From SCGC-AG-212-J23 sp036406675 (GTDB taxonomy: Bacteria; Pseudomonadota; Gammaproteobacteria; Burkholderiales; SG8-39): 14,228 bases of DNA. The stretch spans positions 1 to 14,228 of the forward strand of contig DASXAO010000023.1 of the NCBI GenBank assembly GCA_036406675.1. The letters run 5' to 3'. A program made the position numbers and the translations under genes. This document shows, piece by piece, positions 6,415 through 13,319 of this stretch. Under the pieces are notes generated by a model that searched no databases, was not told the origin of the DNA, and saw only the letters and a program-made list of their open reading frames with translations. How positions within the stretch are numbered: the first letter of the stretch is position 1; each line of letters starts with the position of its first letter.

Positions 6415-6794
6415 TGCTTGACCGCCGGGAGGTTCGTGCAGCGGTAGTAGGCGACCTGCGCGTCCTTGAAGGCGTTGACGTTCACGATGCCGACCGTCAT
6501 TTCACTCGGCGTCATGACGTACGCGTAGTTGGCGCCCTTTTTCGGCGCGGCGTCCACCGCGGCCGCGGTCACCCGCTCGGTCGCCGCCACCTTGTCCATG
6601 TTGCCCTTCATGCCCCATTCCTGCCTCTCCTGCGAGAGCTTGGTGCAGGCGTACTCCGCCTTCGGCTCGGCCTGCCCGGCCATGACCCGCTGGCCCGACT
6701 TCGCCTGGTAATCCTTCACCGTGAGCTGGCCCATGGTCGAGCACGCGGCCAGCGCGCCCGACGCGAGGAGTGCGATTGTTGTTCTTTTCAGCAT
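6402..6794 (-). CDS. Small hypothetical lipoprotein
   Basis: A 130-residue protein with a classical lipoprotein signal: basic MLKR, a hydrophobic stretch, then the lipobox LAAC with C18 as the likely lipidated Cys, followed by STMG. The mature part has two further Cys, C50 (EYACTKL) and C119 (YYRCTNL), that could form a disulfide across the domain. It also has GANYAYVM (about 87-94). The layout of a Cys near the start, a GANY-type strand and a late Cys is loosely like small envelope lipoproteins of the DUF4156 kind, but I cannot confirm a family. Probably anchored in the outer membrane or inner-membrane outer leaflet, facing the periplasm. It sits downstream of the kynurenine-type operon but is separated by 69 bp with hairpins, so it is probably its own unit. 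Confidence 0.8.
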   Translation of the reverse strand: MLKRTTIALLASGALAACSTMGQLTVKDYQAKSGQRVMAGQAEPKAEYACTKLSQERQEWGMKGNMDKVAATERVTAAAVDAAPKKGANYAYVMTPSEMTVGIVNVNAFKDAQVAYYRCTNLPAVKQASL

Positions 6795-6802
6795 GGTGTG
6801 AT

Positions 6803-6836
6803 CCCCGGTTATTAAGCCGGGGCAGATTAGCCCCGG
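6803..6836 (-). terminator. Two mutually exclusive hairpins between the Bug gene and the lipoprotein
   Basis: CCGGGG at 6817-6822 can pair with CCCCGG at 6803-6808 (8-nt loop). Extended by one base (CCGGGGC, 6817-6823), it can instead pair with GCCCCGG at 6830-6836 (6-nt loop, perfect 7-bp stem). On the minus transcript the second hairpin forms about 28 nt after the Bug stop. It is followed by CTTAATAACC, a poor U-tract. The likely role is termination of the four-gene operon, or a structured leader of the lipoprotein mRNA. The shared arm would also permit switching, but nothing else shows regulation. Confidence 0.4.
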
Positions 6837-6863
6837 GGCCCGGCCGGGTCGATGAACTAAGCC

Positions 6864-7826
6864 TCAATCCGAAACCGTGATCCTGGCTTCGCGGACCACG
6901 CGCGCCCAGAGCGGGAGCTCGCCCGCGATGAGCCGGCCCAGCTCCTCGGGGCCGCCGGCCGGCGTCTCGATGCCGTCGGCCTGGAAGCGCGCCGAGACTT
7001 TGGGCGAACGGGCGGCCTTGGCCAGGGACGAGGACAGGATGGAGATGGTTTCCGCGGGGGTCCCGCGCGGCGCGAGCACGCCGATCCACAGGTAGCCCTC
7101 GTAGCCTGGAAATCCAGACTCGGCGACCGTCGCGACGTTCGGAAGCTGAGGCAGGCGCGCTCGGCCTGCCGTTGCCAGCACCTTCACCTTGCCCGAAGGC
7201 AGCAGCGGCGAAGTCGTCGCGTACGTGTCGTACTTGAGCTGCGCCACGCCGGCCAGCAGATCCGTCAGCGCCGGCGCCGCGCCCTTGTAGGCGAGGTGGG
7301 TGACCTGCACTCCGGCCTGGCGCAGGAGGAGCTCCATCGTGACGTGCGGCAGGGTGCCGATGCCGGCGGACGAGTAGCTGAGCTTCCCGGGATTCGCCTT
7401 CGCGTACTTCACCATGCCGTCGACGGTGTCGAACGGCACGGAAGGATGCGCGATCAGGAGCTCGGGCACGTTGCCAATCAGGCTCACCGGAACGAAATCC
7501 GCCTGGGTGTTGTACGGCATCTTCTGCCGCAGCGCCGGATTGATCGTGTGGTTCGGCGTCGTCACGAGCACCGTGTAGCCGTCCGCCGGGGCGCGCGCCA
7601 CCGCCTCGCTTGCGATGATCCCGGCCGCGCCCGGCCGGTAGTCGAGCACCAGCGGCTTGCCGAGCAGCTCGGAAGCCTCGTTGCACACGATCCGCGTCAC
7701 TACGTCCACCGTTCCCCCGGGCGGGAAGGGCATGAGCACCTTGATCGGGCGGTCGGGGTAGGCGGCGTACGCTGAGCCGAGTCCACATGACAATGCAAAT
7801 ATGAAGATCGCGGGGCACGGCTTCAT
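6864..7826 (-). CDS. Bug-family tripartite tricarboxylate transporter substrate-binding protein
   Basis: A 320-residue periplasmic solute receptor. MKPCPAIFIFALSCGLGSAYA is the signal peptide, and the mature protein starts AYPDRPIKVLMPFPPGG with the Bug hallmark FPPGG (34-38). VLDYRPGAAG (60-69), SAGIGT (153-158), LAYKGAAPAL (178-187) and the FPGYEGYLWIG strand (239-249) follow the family order. Bug proteins bind small carboxylates (BugD aspartate; Bug27 nicotinate and related ring acids) and either feed TctAB permeases or act as orphan sensors. No TctA/TctB is in the window. The ATG overlaps the HAD stop by 4 nt (ATGA), and GGAGAG lies upstream inside the HAD gene. Its place in a tryptophan-catabolic operon suggests an aromatic carboxylate ligand such as anthranilate; this is inference. 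Confidence 0.93.
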   Translation of the reverse strand: MKPCPAIFIFALSCGLGSAYAAYPDRPIKVLMPFPPGGTVDVVTRIVCNEASELLGKPLVLDYRPGAAGIIASEAVARAPADGYTVLVTTPNHTINPALRQKMPYNTQADFVPVSLIGNVPELLIAHPSVPFDTVDGMVKYAKANPGKLSYSSAGIGTLPHVTMELLLRQAGVQVTHLAYKGAAPALTDLLAGVAQLKYDTYATTSPLLPSGKVKVLATAGRARLPQLPNVATVAESGFPGYEGYLWIGVLAPRGTPAETISILSSSLAKAARSPKVSARFQADGIETPAGGPEELGRLIAGELPLWARVVREARITVSD

Positions 7827-8446
7827 CGTCTTTTCTCTCCTTCGAGCAGCGCTTCTGAAATCGCGGCGATCTGCTCCGGGCGCGTGACGTGATGGGCCTG
7901 GAGGCCTGCGCGGCGCGCCCCGGCGACATTGGCCTCGACGTCGTCGAAGAACGCAAGCCGCGCCGGCGGCAGATCGATGAGCTCCGACAGGCGCGCGAAG
8001 GCCTCCGCGTCGGGCTTGCGCCGGCCGAGCTCGCACGACATGTACATCGCGCGGAAATGCTCCAGCAGGTGCCGCAAGCGCGGCGTGAAGTGGGCGACGT
8101 GCGCCGTGTTGGTATTCGAGAAGACATAGAGCGGCAGGCGCGATGCGAGCCGCTGCACCAAGGCTTCGATGCCCGGAATCGGCTCGCCGATGATGGCGTT
8201 CCAGCCCGCGAGCATCCGCTCGTGGGAGAGCTGCCGCAGGCCCAAAGCGCCACGCAGGTGCGCGAAGTAGGCCCGGTCGTCGAGCTCGCCGCGCTCATGC
8301 GCGAGGCAGGCATCGTCCACCGTGAAGCGCGCCGCGAGCGTATCGGCCGGCACCCCCGCCGCACCGCCCCAGGCGGCAAAAGCCCGATGCAAATCGATGT
8401 CGACCAGCACGCCGCCCATGTCGAAGACGATCGCGTCGACCTTCAT
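7823..8446 (-). CDS. HAD-IA family hydrolase, YihX-like
   Basis: A 207-residue haloacid dehalogenase-superfamily phosphatase. Motif I is IVFDMGGVLVDID with nucleophile D9, motif II is FSNTN with S110, motif III is GRRKPD with K144, and motif IV is FFDD with D168/D169. The cap-region text HERGELDDRAYFAHL (50-64) closely follows E. coli YihX (alpha-D-glucose-1-phosphate phosphatase), including Gly instead of Asp two residues after the nucleophile. The substrate is probably a small phosphorylated metabolite and is not predictable. The ATG at 8446 overlaps the kynureninase stop by 4 nt (ATGA) and the stop overlaps the Bug start by 4 nt. It is thus fixed in the middle of a coupled operon, although no step of tryptophan breakdown calls for a phosphatase. 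Longer upstream starts in this frame only read the end of the kynureninase gene. Confidence 0.9.
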   Translation of the reverse strand: MKVDAIVFDMGGVLVDIDLHRAFAAWGGAAGVPADTLAARFTVDDACLAHERGELDDRAYFAHLRGALGLRQLSHERMLAGWNAIIGEPIPGIEALVQRLASRLPLYVFSNTNTAHVAHFTPRLRHLLEHFRAMYMSCELGRRKPDAEAFARLSELIDLPPARLAFFDDVEANVAGARRAGLQAHHVTRPEQIAAISEALLEGEKRR

Positions 8447-9582
8447 CGCGCCAGCACCTCTTTCAGCACCCGCGCCGCGCGCTCGAGCTCGCTGCGCGGA
8501 TTCAGCACGTCCGGGCATATCCGGAGGTGCTCGCCGCGCGCGTCGGTCTTGATCCCCTTCCTTGCGAGCTCGGCCGCGAGCACGTCCGCCTCCGGATTCC
8601 GGAGCGTGACAAACGCGCCGTGCTCGTCGCCTTCGCCTTCGACCGGCAGCAGCGACCTCAGGAACCGCTTCTGCGCCAGGCCGTATTCGCGAATGCGCTC
8701 CACGCCGGTCTCGAGCGCGATTTCAAGTCCGGCGAGCGCCTGGAACGGCGCCAGCACCGGCGGCGTGGACTCGAGCCACGCGTCGCCGCCCGCGGCGAAC
8801 CGCGGCGGCTCGGGCCGCGCGTAGGCGAAGACGTCCTCCTTGGCGAACCAGCCGGTGTCGAGCGTGCGCAGGCCATGGTGCCGCGGATGCACGTAGAGCC
8901 AGCAGGCGCCCGGACCGCCGCGCAGGTACTTGTACGAGCCGCCGACGGCGAAATCCGCGTCGAGCGCGGCGAGGTCGAGGGGCAGCACCCCGGCGTGGTG
9001 ATAAACGTCGAGCAGAACGAGCGCTTTCGATGCCCGTGCCGTTTCGATGGTTTCCTTCACCAGAGGAAAAATCCTGCCGGTGCGGAAGGCGACCGTGGAC
9101 AAGACGACGAGATCGCACTGCTCGAAGCGGAATGAATCGAAGGGCACGACCTTCAGGTCGATGCGGCCCTTGTCGCGATAGACGCGCAGGATGAAGTCGA
9201 TGGAGTCGAACTCGGCATCCGAGGTCAGGACCCGCGGCTTGCCCGGCAGCGCGTTCAGCACCGCGCGCAGGCCCTGGCCGGCGCTTGTCTTGGGCACGAT
9301 GCAATCGGCCCTTTCCGCGTTCACCAGTTTCGAAGTCAGGGAGCGAAAAGCCTCACGACCTTCCATCCACAGCTTCCACGCGCCGTCCATGTCTCTGTAC
9401 CAGGCTTCGAGCGCGGCGCGCAGGTCGTCGGCGGCGCGGTCGGGCGGGCGGCCGAGCGAGTGGTTCGCGAGATAGAGCTCCTTCCTCGCCAGGACGCGCG
9501 AGAATTTCGGCCACACGTTCGCACGCAGCCACTCTTCCGAAAACGTGGTCTGTCCCTGATTTTGGGGTCTAGCGGCGTTCAA
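8443..9582 (-). CDS. kynU: Divergent kynureninase (PLP-dependent, fold type I)
   Basis: Up to 379 residues from TTG at 9582. The kynureninase pattern is present in order: YLANHSLGRP (37-46, for the usual YLDGNSLG), VPKTSAG (96-102), LSTVAFRTG (161-169), LDVYHHAGVLPLDL (191-204) with D192 for the PLP pyridine nitrogen, GGSYKYLRGGPG (214-225) with PLP Lys218, GWFAKED (244-250), and LRICP with R354 as the likely carboxylate Arg. Kynureninase splits kynurenine or 3-hydroxykynurenine into (hydroxy)anthranilate and alanine. Adjacency to tryptophan dioxygenase supports this, though the family is divergent and another beta-lyase is possible. The TTG overlaps the kynA stop (TTGA). Residues about 6-14 are encoded by a REP-like sequence, so the GTG at 9516 is an alternative start. 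Confidence 0.82.
   Translation of the reverse strand: MNAARPQNQGQTTFSEEWLRANVWPKFSRVLARKELYLANHSLGRPPDRAADDLRAALEAWYRDMDGAWKLWMEGREAFRSLTSKLVNAERADCIVPKTSAGQGLRAVLNALPGKPRVLTSDAEFDSIDFILRVYRDKGRIDLKVVPFDSFRFEQCDLVVLSTVAFRTGRIFPLVKETIETARASKALVLLDVYHHAGVLPLDLAALDADFAVGGSYKYLRGGPGACWLYVHPRHHGLRTLDTGWFAKEDVFAYARPEPPRFAAGGDAWLESTPPVLAPFQALAGLEIALETGVERIREYGLAQKRFLRSLLPVEGEGDEHGAFVTLRNPEADVLAAELARKGIKTDARGEHLRICPDVLNPRSELERAARVLKEVLAR
9540..9566. repeat. REP-like palindrome remnant at the kynA/kynU junction
   Basis: The plus strand carries AAAACGTGGTCTGTCCC followed by TGATTTTGGG. I recall this text, usually as GGGGACAGACCACGTTTTC on the other strand, as a recurring short repeat scattered through many proteobacterial genomes. 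It is only one copy in this window, so its repeat status rests on memory. It lies 15 bp inside the possible kynU reading frame and is distinctly lower in GC than its surroundings. It is likely half of a REP or related miniature element. Confidence 0.5.
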
Positions 9583-10406
9583 CCGATCTCGGTGCGGACA
9601 TCGATGAGCTCGGGGAAGAGCGAGAGCTCGAGGGTCTTGCGCAGGAACGGCACGCCGGCGGTGCCGCCGGTGCCTTTCTTGAAGCCGATGATGCGCTCGA
9701 CCGTCTTCACGTGCCGGAAGCGCCACAGCACGAAGTTCTCCTCGACGTCGACCAGCTTCTCGCACATGTCGTACTCGGCCCAGTAGCGCTCGGTGTTCTC
9801 GTAGATCGTCTTGAAGACCGCGGTCACGCCGGGGTGGCGCTGGTACGGCGCCGTCCAGTCGCGCTCGACCCGCTCGGCCGGCACCGGCATGCCGCGCCGC
9901 GCCAGGTAGCGCAGGAATTCGTCGTAGAGGCTCGGCGCGCCCAACAAACCCTTCAAGTAACCTGCGGTTTCCGGGTCGTGCTTCTGCAACTCGACAAGGC
10001 GCGCGTTCTTGTTGCCGAGCATGAACTCGATGGCGCGGAACTGGTGCGACTGCAGCCCCGAGGCCGGGCCGAGCACGTTGCGGAAAAGCGCGTACTCCGA
10101 AGGCGTGAGGGTCTCGAGCACCGCCCACTGCTCGAAGAGCTGGCGCTGCACCTGCTTGACGCGCGCCAGGATCTTGAAGCAGGGCGCCAGACGATCGGCC
10201 TTCACGTGCCCGATCGCCGCGGCCAGCTCGTGGAGGAGCAGCTTCATCCACAGCTCGGAAGTCTGGTGCTGGATGATGAACAGCATCTCGTCGTGGTGCG
10301 ACGAGCGCGGACGCTGCGCCGAGAGCAGCCGCGCCAGCCCGAGATAGCCGCCGTAGGACGTTTCCGCGGCGAGCTCGGTGATATAGCCTGGATCGTCCTT
10401 CGGCAT
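9579..10406 (-). CDS. kynA: Tryptophan 2,3-dioxygenase
   Basis: A 275-residue heme enzyme that inserts O2 into L-tryptophan to give N-formylkynurenine, the first step of the kynurenine route; cytoplasmic tetramer in known members. The family signatures are intact: SYGGYLGLARLLSAQ (17-31), DEMLFIIQHQTSELW (39-53) with active-site H47, SGLQSHQFRAIEF (116-128) with substrate-carboxylate Arg R124, and FRHVKTVERIIGFKKGTGG (230-248) with heme-ligand H232. The length is normal for bacterial forms. It begins a four-gene minus-strand chain: its TGA overlaps the TTG of kynU. No Shine-Dalgarno precedes the ATG, and a TATA-like element lies only about 10 nt upstream, so initiation may be leaderless. No arylformamidase (kynB) is nearby. 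Confidence 0.96.
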   Translation of the reverse strand: MPKDDPGYITELAAETSYGGYLGLARLLSAQRPRSSHHDEMLFIIQHQTSELWMKLLLHELAAAIGHVKADRLAPCFKILARVKQVQRQLFEQWAVLETLTPSEYALFRNVLGPASGLQSHQFRAIEFMLGNKNARLVELQKHDPETAGYLKGLLGAPSLYDEFLRYLARRGMPVPAERVERDWTAPYQRHPGVTAVFKTIYENTERYWAEYDMCEKLVDVEENFVLWRFRHVKTVERIIGFKKGTGGTAGVPFLRKTLELSLFPELIDVRTEIG

Positions 10407-10414
10407 GCGCTGAA

Positions 10415-10420
10415 TATAAT
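10415..10420 (+). promoter_or_regulatory. Possible -10 element in the kynA/GST divergent spacer
   Basis: A perfect TATAAT lies in the 47-bp AT-rich spacer between kynA (minus) and the GST gene (plus). On the plus strand it would start transcription near 10427, leaving a leader of about 27 nt with GGAGG before the GST start. The -35 is not recognisable. The same AT box read on the minus strand (TATATT) is close enough to the kynA ATG to imply a near-leaderless message. Confidence 0.4.
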
Positions 10421-10453
10421 GGATTGCTTCGCGGATGGCATGCTGGAGGTGAC

Positions 10454-11101
10454 ATGAAGCTTTGTGGCTTTCGCATAAGCAACTACCACAACAAGGTGCG
10501 CATCGCGCTGCTCGAGAAGGGCATCGAGCACGAGGAGGATGCGAGCTGCACGCCGAAGCAGACGGAAGACTTCCTGGCGCGCTCGCCCAGGGGCAAGGCC
10601 CCGTTCCTCGAGCTCGACGACGGCCGCCGCATCAGCGAGTCTCAGGTCATCTGCGAGTACCTCGAGGACGCCTATCCGGCGAAGCCGCTGATGCCGCGCG
10701 ATCCGTGGCAGAGGGCCCGCGTGCGCGAGCTGGTCGCGCACATGGAGCTCTACCTGGAGCTGCCGGCGCGCCGCACCTACGGCTTCGTCTTCTTCGGCCG
10801 CCCGGTCGACGAGGCGGTGAAGCAGGCGGTCGAGCAGGACCTCGCGAAAGGGGTGCGCGCGCTCAGGGCCCTGGCGAAGTTCGATCCTTTCATCGCCGGC
10901 CGTGATCTCACGCTGGCCGATTGCGCGGCCTTCGTGCACCTGCCGCTCGTTTCGATCGCCACCAAGCTGGGCTACGGCCGCGACGTGCTCGAGGATGTGC
11001 CGGGCCTCGAGCCCTACCTCGCGATGCTGGGCGAGCGGCCGGCGTTCGCGCGGGTGAGGGCCGATCAGAAGGCAGCGCGTACCGCGGCGCAGAAGAAGTG
11101 A
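10454..11101 (+). CDS. Glutathione S-transferase family protein
   Basis: A 215-residue cytosolic GST. The N-terminal thioredoxin-like domain has FRISNYHNKVRIAL (6-19) with S9 as a candidate catalytic residue. GKAPFLEL (48-55) carries cis-Pro P50 and ISESQVICEYLEDAYP (60-75) carries the glutathione gamma-glutamyl-binding E62-S63 pair. The all-alpha C-terminal domain has FIAGRDLTLADCAAF (146-160) with the N-capping Asp D156. GSTs conjugate or remove glutathione on electrophiles, or act as isomerases; the class and substrate are not clear. The ATG at 10454 is chosen because GGAGG (10445-10449) is placed just upstream; an upstream in-frame ATG at 10424 lacks a site. Its stop overlaps the MarC start by 4 nt (GTGA). 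It is divergent from kynA, and a shared control region is possible. Confidence 0.93.
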   Translation: MKLCGFRISNYHNKVRIALLEKGIEHEEDASCTPKQTEDFLARSPRGKAPFLELDDGRRISESQVICEYLEDAYPAKPLMPRDPWQRARVRELVAHMELYLELPARRTYGFVFFGRPVDEAVKQAVEQDLAKGVRALRALAKFDPFIAGRDLTLADCAAFVHLPLVSIATKLGYGRDVLEDVPGLEPYLAMLGERPAFARVRADQKAARTAAQKK

Positions 11102-11733
11102 CCGGCTATCCGGAATACCTGCGCTTCATCGCGACCTTGACCGCGGTGCTCGATCCGTTCCTCGCGGTGCCCATCTTCCTGGCGGTTGCAGCGGCGCGCG
11201 AGCCGCATTCCCGGCTGCGCCTCGCCAACGCCGTGGTGCTGACCGTCTTCGCGGTGCTCGCGGGCGCCGCGGTGTTCGGCGAAGCCCTGCTCAAGTTCCT
11301 CGGCGCGAGCCTGCCGGCGTTCCAGGTCGGCGGCGGGCTGGTGCTGCTCCTGATGGCGCTCGCCATGCTGAACGCGCAGGCGGGCGGAATGCGCCAGTCG
11401 CGCGCCGAGGCCGAGGAGCTCGAATCCGGCGAGCTGACCGGCGTCGTGCCGCTCGCGGTGCCGCTGCTCGCCGGGCCGGGCGCCATCGGCACCACGATCA
11501 TCGCGGCGCAGTCGGGCGGCGTCGCCCATACCGCGGCCATTCTCGGCTGTCTCGCGCTGGTGTGCGCCATCCTGTGGGGCATGCTGCGTGTCGCCGACGC
11601 GGTCGGCGAGCGCCTTGGAACCATCGGCCTCAACATCGCGACGCGGCTCCTCGGTCTCCTTCTCGCCGCCATCGCCATCGAGACGATGGCGGACGGGCTG
11701 AAGGTGCTCTTCCCGGGGCTTACCTCAGCTTGA
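11098..11733 (+). CDS. MarC family integral membrane protein
   Basis: A 211-residue, six-helix-type inner-membrane protein from a GTG that overlaps the GST stop. Hydrophobic segments lie at about 8-32, 43-65, 72-92, 117-139, 144-164 and 180-206. Signature text includes LDPFLAVPIFL (18-28, the conserved D-P of the first helix), QVGGGLVLLLMALAML (76-91), and PLAVPLLAGPGAIGTTII (118-135), the re-entrant-like second repeat. MarC was once linked to multiple antibiotic resistance but that role was not upheld; the transport function is unsettled, with NAAT-type amino acid transport annotated for some relatives. The 3' end overlaps the convergent SDR gene by 9 bp, leaving no room for a separate terminator. 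Confidence 0.93.
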   Translation: MTGYPEYLRFIATLTAVLDPFLAVPIFLAVAAAREPHSRLRLANAVVLTVFAVLAGAAVFGEALLKFLGASLPAFQVGGGLVLLLMALAMLNAQAGGMRQSRAEAEELESGELTGVVPLAVPLLAGPGAIGTTIIAAQSGGVAHTAAILGCLALVCAILWGMLRVADAVGERLGTIGLNIATRLLGLLLAAIAIETMADGLKVLFPGLTSA

Positions 11734-12591
11734 GCGGATCGGCGCGCGTAATGTAAGTGGATCGCGCGGAGCGCGCTCCTCGAGCACATCCTCCATTCGC
11801 GCTCGGACCGCGCCCTTGATGGCCGGGTGCGTGAGCACATAGAACCGATTTCCCTTCACCGCGGCAACCACGGCTCGAGCGACATCGTCGGCCGACAGTT
11901 TCCCGGCGGCCACGGCTTTTTTCAGCGCGGCCTCCTTGGCGAGTCGCTCCGCTGATTTTCCAGGGATGGAGGCACCTGAGGGACGGTTGCGATCAGATTC
12001 CGCGATCCCGGTCGGAACGTATGCAGGGCATAAGACCGACACACCGACGCGCGAGCCGCGCTCGCGCAGGTCGTGATGCAGCGCTTCGGAGAGCGTCACG
12101 ACGGCGTGCTTCGACACGCAGTAGGCGCCCATGCCGGGCGGGGAGATGAGGCCCGCCACCGAGGCGGTGTTGACGATGTGGCCCTCGTCCTGGGCGATCA
12201 GGCGCGGCGCGAACGCGCGTACGCCGTTCACTACGCCGAGGAGGTTGACGCCGAGGATCCATTGCCATTCGGCCTCGCTCGTCTCCCATACCGGCCCCGA
12301 CAACGCCACGCCGGCGTTGTTGCAGACGACATGCACCCGTTTCAGCTCGGCCGTGACCCGTTTGGCGAATCGGTTCACGTCCTCCGCTTTGGAAACGTCC
12401 ACGCGCATCGAGAAGCTTTTCAACCCAAACGCCGCTACGTCCGTCGCTGTTTGGGTCAAACCGGCTTCATCGACGTCGGCGAGCGCGAGGTGCATGCCCT
12501 CGGAGGCGAAGGCGAGCGCCATGGCGCGGCCGAGGCCGCTCGCCGCGCCGGTGACCGCCGCGACCTTGCCGCCGAGCTCGTTCAGCGCCAT
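11725..12591 (-). CDS. SDR family NAD(P)-dependent oxidoreductase
   Basis: A 288-residue classical short-chain dehydrogenase. TGAASGLG (14-21) is the cofactor loop, D39 at the end of the second strand (LADVDEA) suggests NAD preference, NNAG is at 91-94, and the catalytic set N116, S144, Y157 and K161 (YCVSK) is complete. The C-terminal extension beyond about 250 is long for a classical SDR and rich in Arg. It has no signal peptide. The substrate is unknown; the surroundings (hydroxyacyl-CoA dehydrogenase, thioesterase) suggest an oxo/hydroxy-acyl or related alcohol. Its ATG lies inside the end of the TauE/SafE gene (10-bp overlap), so it is the last gene of that operon. Its stop overlaps the convergent MarC gene by 9 bp. 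Confidence 0.93.
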   Translation of the reverse strand: MALNELGGKVAAVTGAASGLGRAMALAFASEGMHLALADVDEAGLTQTATDVAAFGLKSFSMRVDVSKAEDVNRFAKRVTAELKRVHVVCNNAGVALSGPVWETSEAEWQWILGVNLLGVVNGVRAFAPRLIAQDEGHIVNTASVAGLISPPGMGAYCVSKHAVVTLSEALHHDLRERGSRVGVSVLCPAYVPTGIAESDRNRPSGASIPGKSAERLAKEAALKKAVAAGKLSADDVARAVVAAVKGNRFYVLTHPAIKGAVRARMEDVLEERAPRDPLTLRAPIRSS

Positions 12592-13319
12592 GAATGCCAG
12601 AGCATGGACGCTCCGCCGACGAGGATCAAGCTCTCGATGAACACCACATGCAGCTTGGCGCCGAGCCGCGTCACCAGCGCGGCCGCGATGGCGCTGCCGG
12701 GAATGCTGGCGACGCCGATCACGATGCCGGTGAAGAAGGCCTGCGCGTCGAGGAGGTTGAATCGCTGGAACAGCGCCGCCTTGGTGAGGTCGAGCGCGAT
12801 GGACACGAGCGAGTCGGTCGCGAGCATGGCGGGGCCGCTCATTCCGGTGCCGAGGAGGAGCGACACCAGGATCACGCCCGTGCCGGTGGCGAGGCCGCTG
12901 GCGAGGCCGAAGATCCCGGAACCGATGGCGAGCCCGGGGGTGCCCAGATGCACTGCCTTTTTTCTCAAAATCCTCCGCAGCGGCACGGAAGCCATGACCG
13001 CGATGCCGAGGATGGTGCCGACCGCGCGGGCGTCGAGCACGCTGTAGAGCCAGGTGCCGAAGACCAGGAAGGGCAGCGCCGAGACCAGCACTACGCCGAG
13101 CGTGCGGCGCTCGAGGCTCTCGCGGTAGAACCAGAAGCGGCCGGCGTTGATGATCACGCCGGCCACCGCCATCACCGGCACCAGCGCCTTCACGCCGATG
13201 AGCGGCACCAGCGCCGCGGCGAGGATCGCGCCGGTGCCGAAGCCGCCCATGCCGCCCACGATCGCCGCCGCGATGGAAAGCAGCGCCACCGCGGCGAGGG
13301 TCGACGTTTCGAGGAGCAA
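12582..13319 (-). CDS. TauE/SafE family sulfite-exporter-like permease
   Basis: A 245-residue integral membrane protein with about seven to eight hydrophobic segments. The N-terminal helix carries AAIVGGMGGFGTGAIL (18-33), the Gly-rich motif of TauE/SafE proteins. A second related Gly-rich helix pair, IGSGIFGLASGLATGTGVIL (about 151-170), reflects the internal repeat of the family. Members export sulfite, sulfoacetate or other organic anions; the substrate here is unknown. The start is uncertain: the TTG at 13319 directly abuts the thioesterase TAG (TAGTTG) and has no clear Shine-Dalgarno; a GTG at 13289 would be an alternative but would trim the first helix. It lies between a thioesterase and an SDR, an unusual place that hints at efflux of a pathway product. 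Confidence 0.87.
   Translation of the reverse strand: MLLETSTLAAVALLSIAAAIVGGMGGFGTGAILAAALVPLIGVKALVPVMAVAGVIINAGRFWFYRESLERRTLGVVLVSALPFLVFGTWLYSVLDARAVGTILGIAVMASVPLRRILRKKAVHLGTPGLAIGSGIFGLASGLATGTGVILVSLLLGTGMSGPAMLATDSLVSIALDLTKAALFQRFNLLDAQAFFTGIVIGVASIPGSAIAAALVTRLGAKLHVVFIESLILVGGASMLWHSWR

Noticed and set aside
8443..10482. A single 679-codon frame suggesting a fusion of kynureninase with an upstream protein
   Set aside because: The first 300 codons are an out-of-frame reading of kynA, giving Arg/Ala-rich text. The real kynU begins at or just after the kynA stop.
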